This document shows positions 10,626-21,757 of a stretch of DNA of 64,000 bases, in pieces. Numbering within the stretch: the first letter of the stretch is position 1; each line of letters begins with the position of its first letter. The translations under genes and the position numbers were made by a program. The notes under the pieces are model-generated. The model saw only the letters and a program-made list of their open reading frames with translations. It was not told where the DNA came from and searched no databases. This DNA is from Miscanthus floridulus (Eukaryota; Streptophyta; Magnoliopsida; Poales; Poaceae), in the NCBI RefSeq assembly GCF_019320115.1, contig NC_089587.1, positions 100,342,166 through 100,406,165 on the forward strand, read 5' to 3'.

Positions 10626-13600
10626 ATCTCCCCCTTTTTGGTAATTGATGACAACTCTACAAAGATATATAAATTAAGCTCTTTTGGATTCATGTTGCTT
10701 GCCCAAGCAATTTTACCATGTGTAAATGTTTTTGGACAAGTACCACAAACCCAAAATGGTAGTATTAGCTCCCCCTACATATGTGCTAGAGTATTTAATT
10801 TGAAGATTGCACATATGCATAGATTGAAATTGTGGGAGAGTAAATACTACAAAATGATGCTAAGGTGTATGGAATAAACCTTTGAAGCGTGATACCAATC
10901 GGAGTTGCACCTTTAAGTTCATCCTTAGCACCATGGTTAGCTAGACATCACTTGGAAATAAAAGCACTAGATACCTTGTGAGATCAACATTAAAAGCAAG
11001 GTACTAGCATTACTTGAAAAGCATACCAAGTGTCTAGCTATCATCCTATGCATGCTAGTTATCAAATCATCATTCAAGTTTTACAACTAGCATACACCAC
11101 ACAAGCATGCATATTGAATCTTAAAGCTTATGCAATGCAAGCAAGCACATGAATATGCACATATCAAATGCAATCAATCAAAGTTCATGAGCTTGCTCCC
11201 CCTACTTGTGTGCTTCCCTTGTCCAAGAATTTTGATCCATCTCTTTTCTTCAATGTTGCTCCCTCTTTGTCCATGTCCAACCTCTATTTCTTTTGTATCT
11301 CATCTCTCCCATTGTACAATCTTTCCCCAAGCTTCATATCTTTATACAACTTCTCCCCCTTTGTCATCAATTTCCATAAAAAGGTGTGCTTCTTATTGAT
11401 GCAAAGGTATGCACTTTGGGGTAGATGGTTGAGACTTGCATTGTGCATTTTTGATGGACATTACTTGGTTGTTGGAATGACACTACATGTAGATACCATT
11501 TTGAACTTGTAACTTGTACTACTTGTATCTTATCATTCTTATGCATGGGTCATCCATTTTATTTCACTTAAGCTCTTGTAGGTGAGGGATGCATTCTTCA
11601 TTTGATGATCACTTAAAGTTGAGGATCACTTGTGGAACCATCATCTTGCATGATTGATACTATGTATAGATACCACTTGTAGGAAGTGAATATCATTTAA
11701 AAGAATCTTTTAGTATGGAACCACTTATTTGATTTATCAATAAAGACCATTTCTTGAACATTTGTTATCTTCATGAGTACCACTTATAAGATATCACTTG
11801 TGAGTTGAAACATATAAACTAGATATCCATTTGCATTGTTGTCTTGTGCTTGTACTCTTATCACTATTATGAGCTTCTTATGTGACTTGAACTAAATTGA
11901 TTTGCTTAAGCTTTCAAGTCCGGTTTGAACCAATGACAAGCTTCTTCACACCTCTTGCAAGGGTTATCTTGCCAATGTTGTACTTGTCACTTGTTAGCAA
12001 TCCAAATTAAGTCAAGTACTTGGGTTCACTAGCTCATGAACAAATTCATGTACTAACCACTAGATCAAGTAATCATTCAAACAATAGTGGTAGGCTATGA
12101 ATTAAAACATTTCATTTGTTATGCATGATCCTATGAAGCATGTACTATATGCACTAACCGCATACTAGTAAGGGATGAAATGATCATGCACATTACAATG
12201 ATACCTTTGCTATGTTGGAGTAGAGGATAGTCACATAGATTCCAATTCATTACTCCAATAGCAATGTGAAGTCCAATTAAAAGCTTGGTGAAGACCAATA
12301 GATATCAATTTGAATTCCATTCTTCACCCATATGAAATGAATTCCACTTATGATCAAGTGCACTTTTCTTGTTGTGGTTGACTTGCTTTATCTTTTGATC
12401 TTTGCTTGCATAAGAGCATCAATTTGAGAATACCACTTGAAATATCATGATTAGCTCTCTTTTGGGTGTTGCTTGTTTTTCTTGATCAACCCTATTGATT
12501 TGCTTCAACTAAGCATCTCAAATGTTCCTCGGATCACCACTTCCATGTTAGCCTTCCAAGTACCACACTGTTTACCTACACATAGGCGGCAAGCCCCTAC
12601 ACTAGGGAGAAGTGACCTCTCTCCAAGAACCATTCTTGATACTCATTTGAAATGATTTGATTGATTGATCCAAGTGATGGACTTATCTTGATGAGTAAAC
12701 TTGATTCCTTCTTTAAGTCCTTTTCTTTCTACTTGTTTAAGTCCTTTTCTTTCTACCAAATGATCTCCAATCACAACTAGAACTTAAACTTTATTTTCAT
12801 CTTGAGTTTGATCTTGATCTTTTAATTTGAGTACCAAAAGTGTGCAAAGTACACTCCTTAATCAAATGACCTTGTACTCTTTGTTTAACATGTTTCTAGA
12901 TTATCTCAAAACCAAACTTAGGTACCTCAATCACTTGTAAACATGTTTCCAACTTGAGGACCTTTCAATCAAAGTGACTCTAGATCAATCCAATACTTGT
13001 CACTTTTATGGCAGATTCTGTACTCTCCAAAGAACTAAGCATATTTCTCAAAGTACAAATCCAAATACCACGAAATTTGGTGGAGATGTTCTTTACTAAG
13101 TTATCTAGCAGCCATAAAAATTTTAGCTTCATTTGATCTCATATGTACTGCCAAATGTTAATTCTTCCACCACTGCTACATGCTGAAAACTGCTGCACTA
13201 TAGCTGACAAGAACCACTCCAAAACCGAAGCATTTCTTATCTAATTTCCATGAAATTTCTACAGCATCTCATACCATAAATCTAGAGCATGTACACCAAT
13301 TTTCAAGCCAATCCAATAAGATTTGATTACTCAACCATGGCTATGATCATAGCTAGCTCAGATTTTGAATATAGGACAGATTTCAAGCAATTTAGCTATA
13401 CTTCATCAAATATGAATCAAACTTGATACTAACTTGTTTGAATACTTCCATAAGACATATATCCATTCCAACCACTTACTAAATGTCATCTTATGAACTT
13501 ATCCAACACAAATCAATCCAAACTTGATTACTAAGCAATTATCCATTCAAACATCTCATAGCAAGCAACATTGCATATTTATCTAATTCAATCAACTCAT

Positions 13601-13830
13601 ATGCACCCAAATGAAATGATCAACAAGAGATATACCTTGGTTAGCTCATGATCATCCAACTAGCAAGCTTCAACTCAATTATTTGCAAGTCATCAAATAT
13701 TCCAATAAATCACCACAACTTGAAATTTACACTTGTATGTTGTAGCACATTTGGACTTCACTTAATTTGTCATGGCATTGGGATTGGATGTGCACTAAGC
13801 TTCATATCTTGATTCAACATATGATGATTA
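10626..13830. other. Non-coding 3' half of the gag-only Copia
   Basis: About 3.2 kb of AT-rich sequence stand where pol should be. I see no RT, integrase or RNase H motif on either strand, only short unrelated frames. On the minus strand the polypurine tract AAAAAGGGGGAGAT abuts the LTR at 10626. Similar GGGGGAG tracts recur at 10768-10776, 11195-11203 and 11352-11360. Confidence 0.75.
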
Positions 13831-15732
13831 CTATGAAGATAATTGAATCAAGCCTCCAATGCCAATGGTACCTATGGGACATGAATGTGCCATGTGTCCC
13901 CTTTCCCGGCATGAGTAGCACTTTCTCTTTGCTTGAGCCTTCTCTTCTTTGCTCATATGGTGCTTCTTATTGCCTTGCCTCTCATGGATTGCTTGAGCCT
14001 TCTTCTCAAGCTTGTTAGGACACTTAGAGGCAAAGTGTCCCGTACTTACACACTTGAAGCACTTGATGTGAGCATAGACTTTCTTTTCATCTTCATTCTT
14101 GCTCATCATCTTGGCATCTTGAGTTTGCATTGGATGCCTTGCCTTTCCACCTCTTCTTGTTTTCTTCTTCTTTATCATCAAATCACCACCATCTTCATGG
14201 TTGATCTTGATTTGCTCTTGGGGTGTCTTCTCTTGCTCAACTTGTGGCTTTGGTTGAGGCTTCACTTGTTGCTTCACCAATTCCTTGGTTGGGCACATCG
14301 AGGTAAGATGACCCCAAGTGCCGCACTTGAAGCACTTGACATGCTTTAGCCTCTCTTCTTCTTTTAGCTTCTTGAGCTTCTCGATGTTAGGGCAACCATT
14401 TGCAAAGTGTCCCACTTCATGACACCGGAAGCACATGGTATGAGAGAGCTTTCTTTGTTGTAGCTTCTTCATCTTTCTTTCTCTCTTCATTTTGCCCTTT
14501 GTCATCTTCTTTTCGAAGCCAAGGCCACACTTGTCACCATAGTTTCTTTGAGTTTTCAACATATGCTCAAAGGTGACTTTTGAGTTGTAGCACCTCTCTA
14601 ACTTGTTGCTCAATTTCTTCACCTCATTTTTGAGCTCATTGTTCTCCTTCAAAAGGTTAGTCTCACAAGACATAGAAGTAGAACAAGCATATATATGTGA
14701 AGAGCATGGCATATCTAATAAATCATCGTAAGAGGTGGATACATGCTTCTTGCCTACATCACAAGGGTTAACAACAACATGTGATTGATCATTTGACCCA
14801 TGTGATGAGCTCTCATTATTTTTAAGTTTCTTTGTAAATATTTTAATGAGAGAAGCTTGTTTTTCTAATAATTCATCATGAGATGCAAGTAGTGTCTCAT
14901 GATTCAATTTAAGCTCATCAAGTGAAGATTTATAAGCATTATTTAATTTCTTATGTTCTTCACAAGAGTTCTTTAGAAATGAGTTTTCATTTTCTAATTT
15001 CAATGTTTTAGCTTTCTCATTTTCTAAAGACATGGTCATGCTAGCAAGTCTACTAACAAGCTCATCATATGAATCAACATGATCAACCACATTATCATTT
15101 GATACCTTGGTGTCACCTTGTGACATGAGACAATGTGGTGTAGTGGATGGGCTTGTAGTAGCATCATCATGGCTTGAGCATGAACCATCATTACCATCAA
15201 GTGTGCATGGGGTAGCATCGTCACTTGCAACACTTGTGGCAACATCATCAATCTTGTCAAGTGAACTTGTAGTGGATTGATCATCATCATCCTCACTTGA
15301 CAATGAGGTGGAGCAATCTTCCACAATCACCAAGTTGTGATTATGCTCAACACACTCATGTGTCTCCTTCTTAGGCTCATCCTCCTTCTTGAATTTGCCA
15401 TCATCCCATGTGGAGGAATCACCGTAGAAGGCTTGGAGTGCTAGCCACATATCATGTGAATTCTCCAAGTCCCACACACGTCTAAAAATATCATCATGTA
15501 AAGCACATATTAGATAATAAAGAGCACGATGATCAAGTTGTAAGCAATCCTCTTGTGCTTGGGTTAGGTTGTCCTTATCCAAAGCATCACGAGAAAAACC
15601 AACAACAATGATCCACCATGCCTTGGGACCCAATTCACGGAAATGATCAAGCATATGACGTTTCCACCATGCATAGTTTATGCCATCAAAAATGTGTGTG
15701 TCACAAACAACCTCTAGCCCAAAGTTCGCCAT
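13831..15732 (-). CDS. Gag polyprotein of the non-autonomous Copia, 633 aa, four zinc knuckles
   Basis: This open frame starts 37 bases downstream of the PBS, so the ATG at 15732 is well supported. Residues 1-110 form a gag N-terminal region (MANFGLEVVCDTHIFDGINY, then the block LDHFRELGPKAWW). Residues about 110-210 are acidic and Ser/Asp-rich. Residues about 215-310 are Lys/Glu/Leu-rich and probably coiled coil. The C-terminal half is Lys-rich with four CX2CX4HX4C knuckles near residues 432, 466, 556 and 603 (for example CFRCHEVGHFANGC and CYSCRERGHMAHSC). Gag would package the element's RNA into virus-like particles in the cytoplasm. The frame is unbroken, so it could still be made. Four widely spaced knuckles are more than the usual one or two. 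Confidence 0.88.
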   Translation of the reverse strand: MANFGLEVVCDTHIFDGINYAWWKRHMLDHFRELGPKAWWIIVVGFSRDALDKDNLTQAQEDCLQLDHRALYYLICALHDDIFRRVWDLENSHDMWLALQAFYGDSSTWDDGKFKKEDEPKKETHECVEHNHNLVIVEDCSTSLSSEDDDDQSTTSSLDKIDDVATSVASDDATPCTLDGNDGSCSSHDDATTSPSTTPHCLMSQGDTKVSNDNVVDHVDSYDELVSRLASMTMSLENEKAKTLKLENENSFLKNSCEEHKKLNNAYKSSLDELKLNHETLLASHDELLEKQASLIKIFTKKLKNNESSSHGSNDQSHVVVNPCDVGKKHVSTSYDDLLDMPCSSHIYACSTSMSCETNLLKENNELKNEVKKLSNKLERCYNSKVTFEHMLKTQRNYGDKCGLGFEKKMTKGKMKRERKMKKLQQRKLSHTMCFRCHEVGHFANGCPNIEKLKKLKEEERLKHVKCFKCGTWGHLTSMCPTKELVKQQVKPQPKPQVEQEKTPQEQIKINHEDGGDLMIKKKKTRRGGKARHPMQTQDAKMMSKNEDEKKVYAHIKCFKCVSTGHFASKCPNKLEKKAQAIHERQGNKKHHMSKEEKAQAKRKCYSCRERGHMAHSCPIGTIGIGGLIQLSS

Positions 15733-15768
15733 CCTCTCGGGTCGGTGAAGACCACAAATGAGAGACCG

Positions 15769-15781
15769 GGCTCTGATACCA
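15769..15781 (-). promoter_or_regulatory. Primer binding site, initiator tRNA-Met
   Basis: The minus strand reads TGGTATCAGAGCC two bases downstream of the 5' LTR. This is the standard Copia PBS complementary to the 3' end of initiator tRNA-Met. It fixes the element's direction. Confidence 0.92.
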
Positions 15782-15783
15782 CT

Positions 15784-18175
15784 TGAAAGGGTCGAGACGG
15801 CGACTAGAAGGGGGGGGTGAATAGTCTTTTCTAAAACTTAATCGCGTCGGCTAACCGATACAAGTGCGGAATTAAAACTATCGGTCTAGCCAAGACTATA
15901 CCCCACTATATATGTTCACTAGCACCTTGCAAAGATAACAATTAAGCAATAAAGGTGCCGGGCTAGCTAGAGCTCTCCTAAACAATTCTAGGAGCAAGGT
16001 TACACAAACCTATGCCACTAGTACTTTAAGTGACAAGGGAGCTCCTACACATGCTAGTAAGCAAAAGCACAAAGCTAACTAAGCTCACTAGCAATGCTCA
16101 ATAACAAGGCAACCAATGCCTAATTAGAGAGCGCAAATACTTAGTTACACAAACTAAGCAATGTGACTAACAAGGTTACTAAAACCAAATTAGCCATGCA
16201 AGGGAGCTACTTCTATGCTACACAAGCAAGAAGGTAATTAGCAAGCTACACAAGCTATCTAATTACAAGAGCAACTACACAAGCTTAATATGTATAAAAG
16301 TAATTGCAAGCTTGTGTAATGGGGATGCAAACCAACGGGAAGAACAAGGTTGACATGATGATTTTTCTCCCGAGGTTCACGTGTTTGCCAACACGCTAGT
16401 CCCCGTTGTGTCGACCGCTCACTTGGTGGTTCGGCGGCTAATTAGCATCACCCGCTAAGCCCGCACGTCGGGCGCCGCAAGAACCTACCCCGGAAGTGAG
16501 GGTAGCTCAATGACACGCTTTACTAGTAGTTGCTCTTCGCGGCTCCCACGGGGCGAGCACAATGCCCCTCACAAGCACTTCTCCGGAGCGCCGCACAAGC
16601 TTCTTGCGCGCTTCGACGGAGACCACCACCAAGCCGTCTAGGAGGTGGCAACCTCCAAGAGTAACAAGCACCACCGGCTTGCAACTCGATCACCTAGTGC
16701 CACTCGATGCAACCTCACGATGCAATCGCACTAGAATCGCTCACTCACACAATCGAATGATCACTATCAAGTATATGTGTGATGGAGGGCTCCCAAGCAC
16801 TCACAAGCATGGACACTAAGTCCCTTGAGGTGCTCCACACCAGCCATGGCCGAGGGCCACTTCTATTTATAGCCCCAAGGGCTAAACTAGCCGTTACCCC
16901 TTCACTGGGCAACGGTTGGGCTGACCGGACGCTCCGATCATGTTGACCGGACGCTGGACCTCAGCGTCCGGTCGCTCGCAGACGACCACGTGTCCCGGTT
17001 CCAACGGTCACTTGACCTGACCGGACGCTCCAGCTTCAACTGACCGGACGCTGAACCCCCAGCGTCCGGTCATTTCCAGTAAGCTCCCGAGCATGACCGG
17101 ACGCGTCCGGTCGAACGCGATCGGACGCAGCCAGCGTCCGGTCACTCTCCAGCTACTGTGTCACCGTACGTCAGCGCGACCGGACGCAGCCTGCCAGCGT
17201 CCGGTGCATTCAGATCCAGCGTCCGGTCAGTTGACCGATGCCAGCATCTTCTCCATTCTCTTCACCCTTGCTCAAGTGTGCTAACCTCAAGAATTTGCAT
17301 CCGGCACAATAGAAAATAGACATTCCATTTTCCCGAAAGCGCCGAATCCCGCCTCGCAAGCTTGGCGGGAGGGAGAGAGGGACCCAAACCCATCTCAACC
17401 CTGCAAACACCACCGCCTTTGTAAATGTGCCAACACCACCAAGTGTACACCACCATGTGTAAGTGTGTTAGCATTTTCACAATCATTTCCCAAAGGATGT
17501 TAGCCACTCAACTTGCCACGCCACTCGATCCTAGCGACAATGCAAAGTTAGATCACTCGAGTGGCACTAGATGACCGATATGCAAACAAGTTTGCCCCTC
17601 TTGATAGTACGGCCATCTATCCTAAACCCGGTCATAAACTTCTCTACACACCTATGACCGGTGAAATGAAATGCCCTAGGTTATACCTTTGCCTTGCGCA
17701 TTCCATTCCATCTCCTCCAATGTCGATGCAACACATGCACCAACACGATCAACAATGATATGATCCACTTCATATCATCACATGATCATATTGGTTCATC
17801 GATCTTGACTCTACTTGCTCTTTACCGTTGCCATCGTCCATCGGCGCCAAGTCTTGCTCAAGCTTCACTGCCACACGGTCCATCACTCCAAAGCCTTCGA
17901 CTTGCCCTTCACGCTTGCAACCGGTCCATCAAGCCAAGTCTTGTCTTGATCTTCTCCACCTTGATCACATGACTCAATGTCATGTCTCATGTGCATTTAA
18001 GCTCCTTCATCATCACATGTGTGAGCTTTGCAACATCTCCAAGCCATTTTCACCTTCATGGCATATGTTGCTCACACACATGTACCTATGGACTAATCAC
18101 CTGTGTATCTCACATAAACACAATTAGTCCACCTAAGTTGTCACTCAATTACCAAAACCAAACAAGGACCTTTCA
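15784..18175 (-). repeat. 5' LTR of the gag-only Copia, 2392 bp
   Basis: It is nearly identical to 8231-10625. The only length difference seen is the G-run near the start (8 G after an extra A, against 12 G). Its minus-strand TATA box is at 16864-16871, and the inverted motif array is at about 16920-17232. Confidence 0.92.
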
Positions 18176-18180
18176 ATCTT

Positions 18181-18535
18181 GTTACTGTTAGGATGAATAG
18201 ACAACTTGGAATGATGAGCTTAATTCAAAATCTTCCTTCTAAGCTCCTTATTTGATGGAACCATCGATCTTTTCTTGTAATTTACTACCCCTTGCTCATC
18301 AATACCAAACTGAGGGCCACGCCCTGCGGCAATTAGTTTCTTGATGTGAGAAATTTTTGAAGTATCTTGCCTTTGCTCCATAATAAGCTACTCAAGTAAA
18401 TATGAGACTAAGGCAATGTGAGCTAGCACCTCAGCATGGTTGAGAGACAAAGGTGTTTCTTCAGCATGATATGACTTTTGGCTCAAAGCATCAGCTACCA
18501 CATTTGCTTTTCCGGGGTGGTAGTGTACCTCCAAG
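18181..18535 (-). pseudogene. Tekay integrase N-terminal zinc finger (upstream half of the split gene)
   Basis: The minus strand encodes a linker and the start of the HHCC finger (HHSKLSIHPNSNK), which stops exactly at the Copia insertion. The continuation (MYHDLRHLYWWFNMKQDI, then CDTCGRV) resumes at about 8225. An in-frame stop lies just before the HH pair. Confidence 0.75.
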
Positions 18536-18796
18536 TTATAATCCTTGATTAATTCCAACCATCTCCTTTTGCCTCATGTTCAGCATAGACTGAGTGAAAA
18601 TATATTTGAGGCTCTTATGATCTGTAAAAATATGTACTTTGTTTCCCAACAGATAATGCCTCCAAATTTTTAGAGCATGCACCACGGTAGCCAACTCTAA
18701 ATCATGGGTGGGATAATTCACCTCATGCTTTTTTAGCTGGCGTAAAGCATAAGCTATCACACGCCCATCCTGCATAAGCACACATCCCAACCCCAT
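18536..18796 (-). pseudogene. RNase H of the Tekay-type element
   Basis: The frame reads [17 protein letters not shown], then [16 protein letters not shown] and [11 protein letters not shown]. These are the RNase H blocks of Ty3/gypsy elements, with the Glu and Asp active-site residues visible. The link to RT upstream is broken by stops near 18800-18985. Confidence 0.8.
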
Positions 18797-18984
18797 CTTT
18801 GAGGCATCACAATATAATCAAAAGGTCTGTCAATATCTGGTTGGGCTAGGATAGGGGCAGTGGTAAGAAATTTCTTCAAAGTTTGGAAGGCTTCTTCACA
18901 AGCCAGGCTCCAAACAAAATTAGCATCTTTCTAGAGCAGCTTGGTCATCTGCTGAGCTATTTTGGAGAAGTCCAGAATGAAGTG

Positions 18985-19965
18985 TCAATAGTATCCAGCA
19001 AGACCAAGGAACTGATAAATCTGATGCACTGACTTGGGAGACTTCCAATTTAGCACATCTTGCACCTTGCTTGGATCTACAGAGATACCATCAGGAGTCA
19101 GAACATGTCCCAAAAACTGCACTCGATCTAACCAAAACTCACACTTGCTGAGTTTGGCATACAACTTGTGTTCCTTCAATTGAGTCAGTACTATCCGAAG
19201 GTGTTGGGCATGTTCTTCCTTGTTCTTGGAATATATCAAGATATCATCAATGAATACCACTACAAACTTATCCAACTTAGGCATAAAGACTGAATTCATG
19301 AGATACATGAAGAATGCAGGAGCATTGGTGAGACCAAAAGACATGACTAGGTATTCATACAACCCATACCTAGTAGAAAAAGTTGTCTTTGGTATATCTT
19401 GTGGTCTAATTTTGATTTGATGATAGCCTAAATGGAGATCAATCTTGGAGAACACCTTGGCACCAGCTAGTTGATCGAACAAAGTATCAATACGAGGTAA
19501 AGGATACTTGTTCTTAATGGTTACTACATTGAGGGGGCAGTAATCCACATACATCCTAAGAGTGCCACTCTTCTTCTTCACAAAAATGGCTGGACAACCC
19601 CATGGTGAAGAGCTAGGATGGATGAATCCCTTTTCCAACAACTCTTCTAATTGTTTCTTCATTTCAACCAATTCCTTTGGGGCCATGCAGTACGGGTGGC
19701 AGGAGATTGGAGCAATGACAGGCTCTAAGTCAATGGAGAACTCCACATCTCTATCCGGTGGCAACCCAAGTAGATATTTAGGAAAGACATCCAGGAACTT
19801 ATAGACCACAGGAATAGAGGTAAGATCAGGAGAAGCTTCAGCATGAGCAGCAATAGGTAAGGTCGGATCTAAGAGTATAAGAAGAGGCATCCTATCCTTA
19901 GAAGAAGGAAGCCATAACTCAACAACTCTCTGCCTCAGATCCAAGACTACCCTATATACACGCAA
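18985..19965 (-). pseudogene. Reverse transcriptase of the Tekay-type element
   Basis: A 326-residue open stretch covers most of the RT domain: [19 protein letters not shown], then [40 protein letters not shown] and the catalytic [16 protein letters not shown] in place of YxDD is normal for chromoviruses. The RT is nearly intact but cut off from RNase H by stops, and with the 5' end of the element deleted it cannot be expressed normally. Confidence 0.88.
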
Positions 19966-20129
19966 CTAGTTCATTCCTAGAATTGCATCAATGCCTTGCC
20001 CAGGTAGCACCATGAACTGGAGACGGTAAATGTGAGTGGTTAACACTAACCCCATTATGTCTGTCTAAGTATTAACGCGCAACTACGCACCTGGAGTACT
20101 GATTCTATAGGCAAAAGGTATAGCCATAA

Positions 20130-20450
20130 GCGGTATATTGTGCCGGTGTGCAAATCCCATGCTCATGAATGAATGTGATGCACCAGAATCAAACAACACA
20201 TAAGCTGGATGGGAATCAATGGTGAACATACCAGCCATCACCAGTTCATTTTGCAATATTTCCTCAGCCTTCGTGAAATTAACCTGTCCAGATCAGCTCA
20301 CTAGCACTTTGTTCTTTATAACTATCCGCTTGATCAGGCGGGAGTTAGCTGAGGGCTAAGCAGACTGGGTAGGCTAGTTTTGCGGACACTCCCAGGCATA
20401 GTGGCCTTCCTTACCATACTTGAAACAAGCACCAGGCTTGTTCCCCTATC
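20130..20450 (-). pseudogene. Protease and gag zinc knuckle remnants of the Tekay-type element
   Basis: The minus strand shows a retroviral-type aspartic protease motif (YVLFDSGASHSFMS) near 20200. Near 20420 it shows a single CCHC-like knuckle, CFKYGKEGHYAWEC, in which the second Cys is replaced by Tyr. The N-terminal part of gag is missing because of the deletion ending near 20545. Confidence 0.7.
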
Positions 20451-20544
20451 CTTGATGAGGTGGGACCAACTGTCCCTAGGGCAGTTGATATTGCACCTGC
20501 TAAGTAGGTGCACGATACTGAGTGGAAGGTGCCTGAAAGGTCAC

Positions 20545-21752
20545 TAATGCACATGCGCAAGCATTGTGAGCCAACATAGCCAGGAGAGGGGGCATACCCG
20601 CATGCGGGCTATGGTAGCGTAGCAGCATGGTCGTGGTGCCATTAATGGCAAATGACAAGCGGGTGGCCTCGGCAAGGCCACGTGCACGAATTCGACAACA
20701 ATGACGTAGAGACGCAGGCGGACATGATGCAACGCTATGGCATGGCGGTGATAGCGTGGCACAGCATGGTGATGAGACGGCAATGGAGAAATGGCTCAAG
20801 CGGATGCGACGCAACACAGAGCAGCGGTAGTGACCCAGCGAGGGCAGGTGCTAGGGCATCAGGCCCGCCGAGTGCGGCGATGCGTGGCGCGGGAGTGTGC
20901 GTGCTCTGCTCATGCAACACATGCCTAGGTGTGGCAGCGGCGATGCCACTACACCCGAGTAGAATGGCAATGATGCCTGGTAGAGCAGAGTCAGCAACAG
21001 AGCGACACGGGTGGTCCCAAGGCACCAGCAGCGATGTCAGCGGCAGCGCACCTCACAACAGTGGGAAGGAGTAGCTACACACACGGGCAGCCTACCACCA
21101 TGACCTACCGAGCATGGCCAATCAAGTGGGAGTGCACGGTCGGCGCGCCGATGATGGCACAGGAGAACGGTGACCGCATCAACGCAAGGAACTCAGCCCA
21201 AAACGTGCCATGCACGCTTTTTAAAGCATCCCAAAAATCCAATTCGATGATTCAATTGCCAAACCACCTATGCTATCTTAAGACGGCATGCTAGGCTACT
21301 AAAACAAGCCTTAATACCCCATCACTCCTTAATCCAATTCTTCTACAAAAATCACCAATCCTAGCTTTGTCAAACCACTTTTTAGACTTACGAAATCGAC
21401 TAAGTCTCGATCGGATTCGCGTCGAATTCAATTTCCAAGTTATTCGGTATGCTAGCTAGTGAATTCCTTTCTCGACCGTAGGTATTTCATCACCATCTAC
21501 AACATTCATACTTCCAAGTTTACTAAAGTTTCACATATACATTCTATAGTGTTTTCGTTCAATAAAAATTCACGAACAACCATACTTGATAATTTCATGC
21601 ATCACAAACAACCTTTCGTTAGGCATTTCCGTTGGTCGTTTTAAGTTACGTACATTGATTTACACCCTATATTACATACATTTACACATAAATATGATGC
21701 TCATGTCGTGTTTTAGCAAAAGATTTTAGAGTGTAACACCGAGGGTGTTACA
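20545..21752 (-). repeat. 5' LTR of the Tekay-type element, outer 1.2 kb only
   Basis: Homology to the 3' LTR begins near 20545 (AATGCACATGCGCAAGCA, matching about 5980) and runs to the shared end GTGTTACA at 21752. The inner roughly 3 kb of this LTR and the adjacent PBS are absent. It contains about 270 bp near 20905-21180 that the other LTR lacks. Confidence 0.85.
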
Positions 21753-21757
21753 TCTTC

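Larger units (their letters stand above)
8231..18175 (-). mobile_element. Gag-only Copia (SIRE-like) retrotransposon, 9.9 kb, nested in the Tekay integrase
   Basis: Two nearly identical LTRs (8231-10625 and 15784-18175) start TGAAAGG and end CCTTTCA. They flank an internal region that carries a tRNA-Met PBS, one long gag frame and a polypurine tract, but no protease, integrase, RT or RNase H. The target duplication ATCTT is intact (8226-8230 and 18176-18180). This is the structure of a non-autonomous gag-bearing element (TR-GAG or LARD type), which must borrow pol from a relative. By eye the LTRs differ at 17 positions plus one G-run, so it is the youngest dated insertion here. Confidence 0.9.
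2938..21752 (-). mobile_element. Tekay/Del-type chromovirus (Ty3/gypsy), nested in the antisense gene
   Basis: This minus-strand element is flanked by the 5-bp target duplication TCTTC (2933-2937 and 21753-21757). In transcription order it has a truncated 5' LTR (20545-21752), a remnant of gag with protease, RT, RNase H, integrase (split by another insertion), a chromodomain, a polypurine tract and a 3981-bp 3' LTR (2938-6918). Both LTRs start TGTAACACC on the minus strand. The long LTR and the chromodomain fit the Tekay/Del branch of chromoviruses. The inner part of the 5' LTR, the PBS and the start of gag are deleted, so the copy is dead. Confidence 0.88.

Noticed and set aside
16562..18191. 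Set of plus-strand frames duplicated at 9012-10644
   Set aside because: They are chance frames in the two copies of a Copia LTR. The duplication reflects LTR identity, not paralogous genes.
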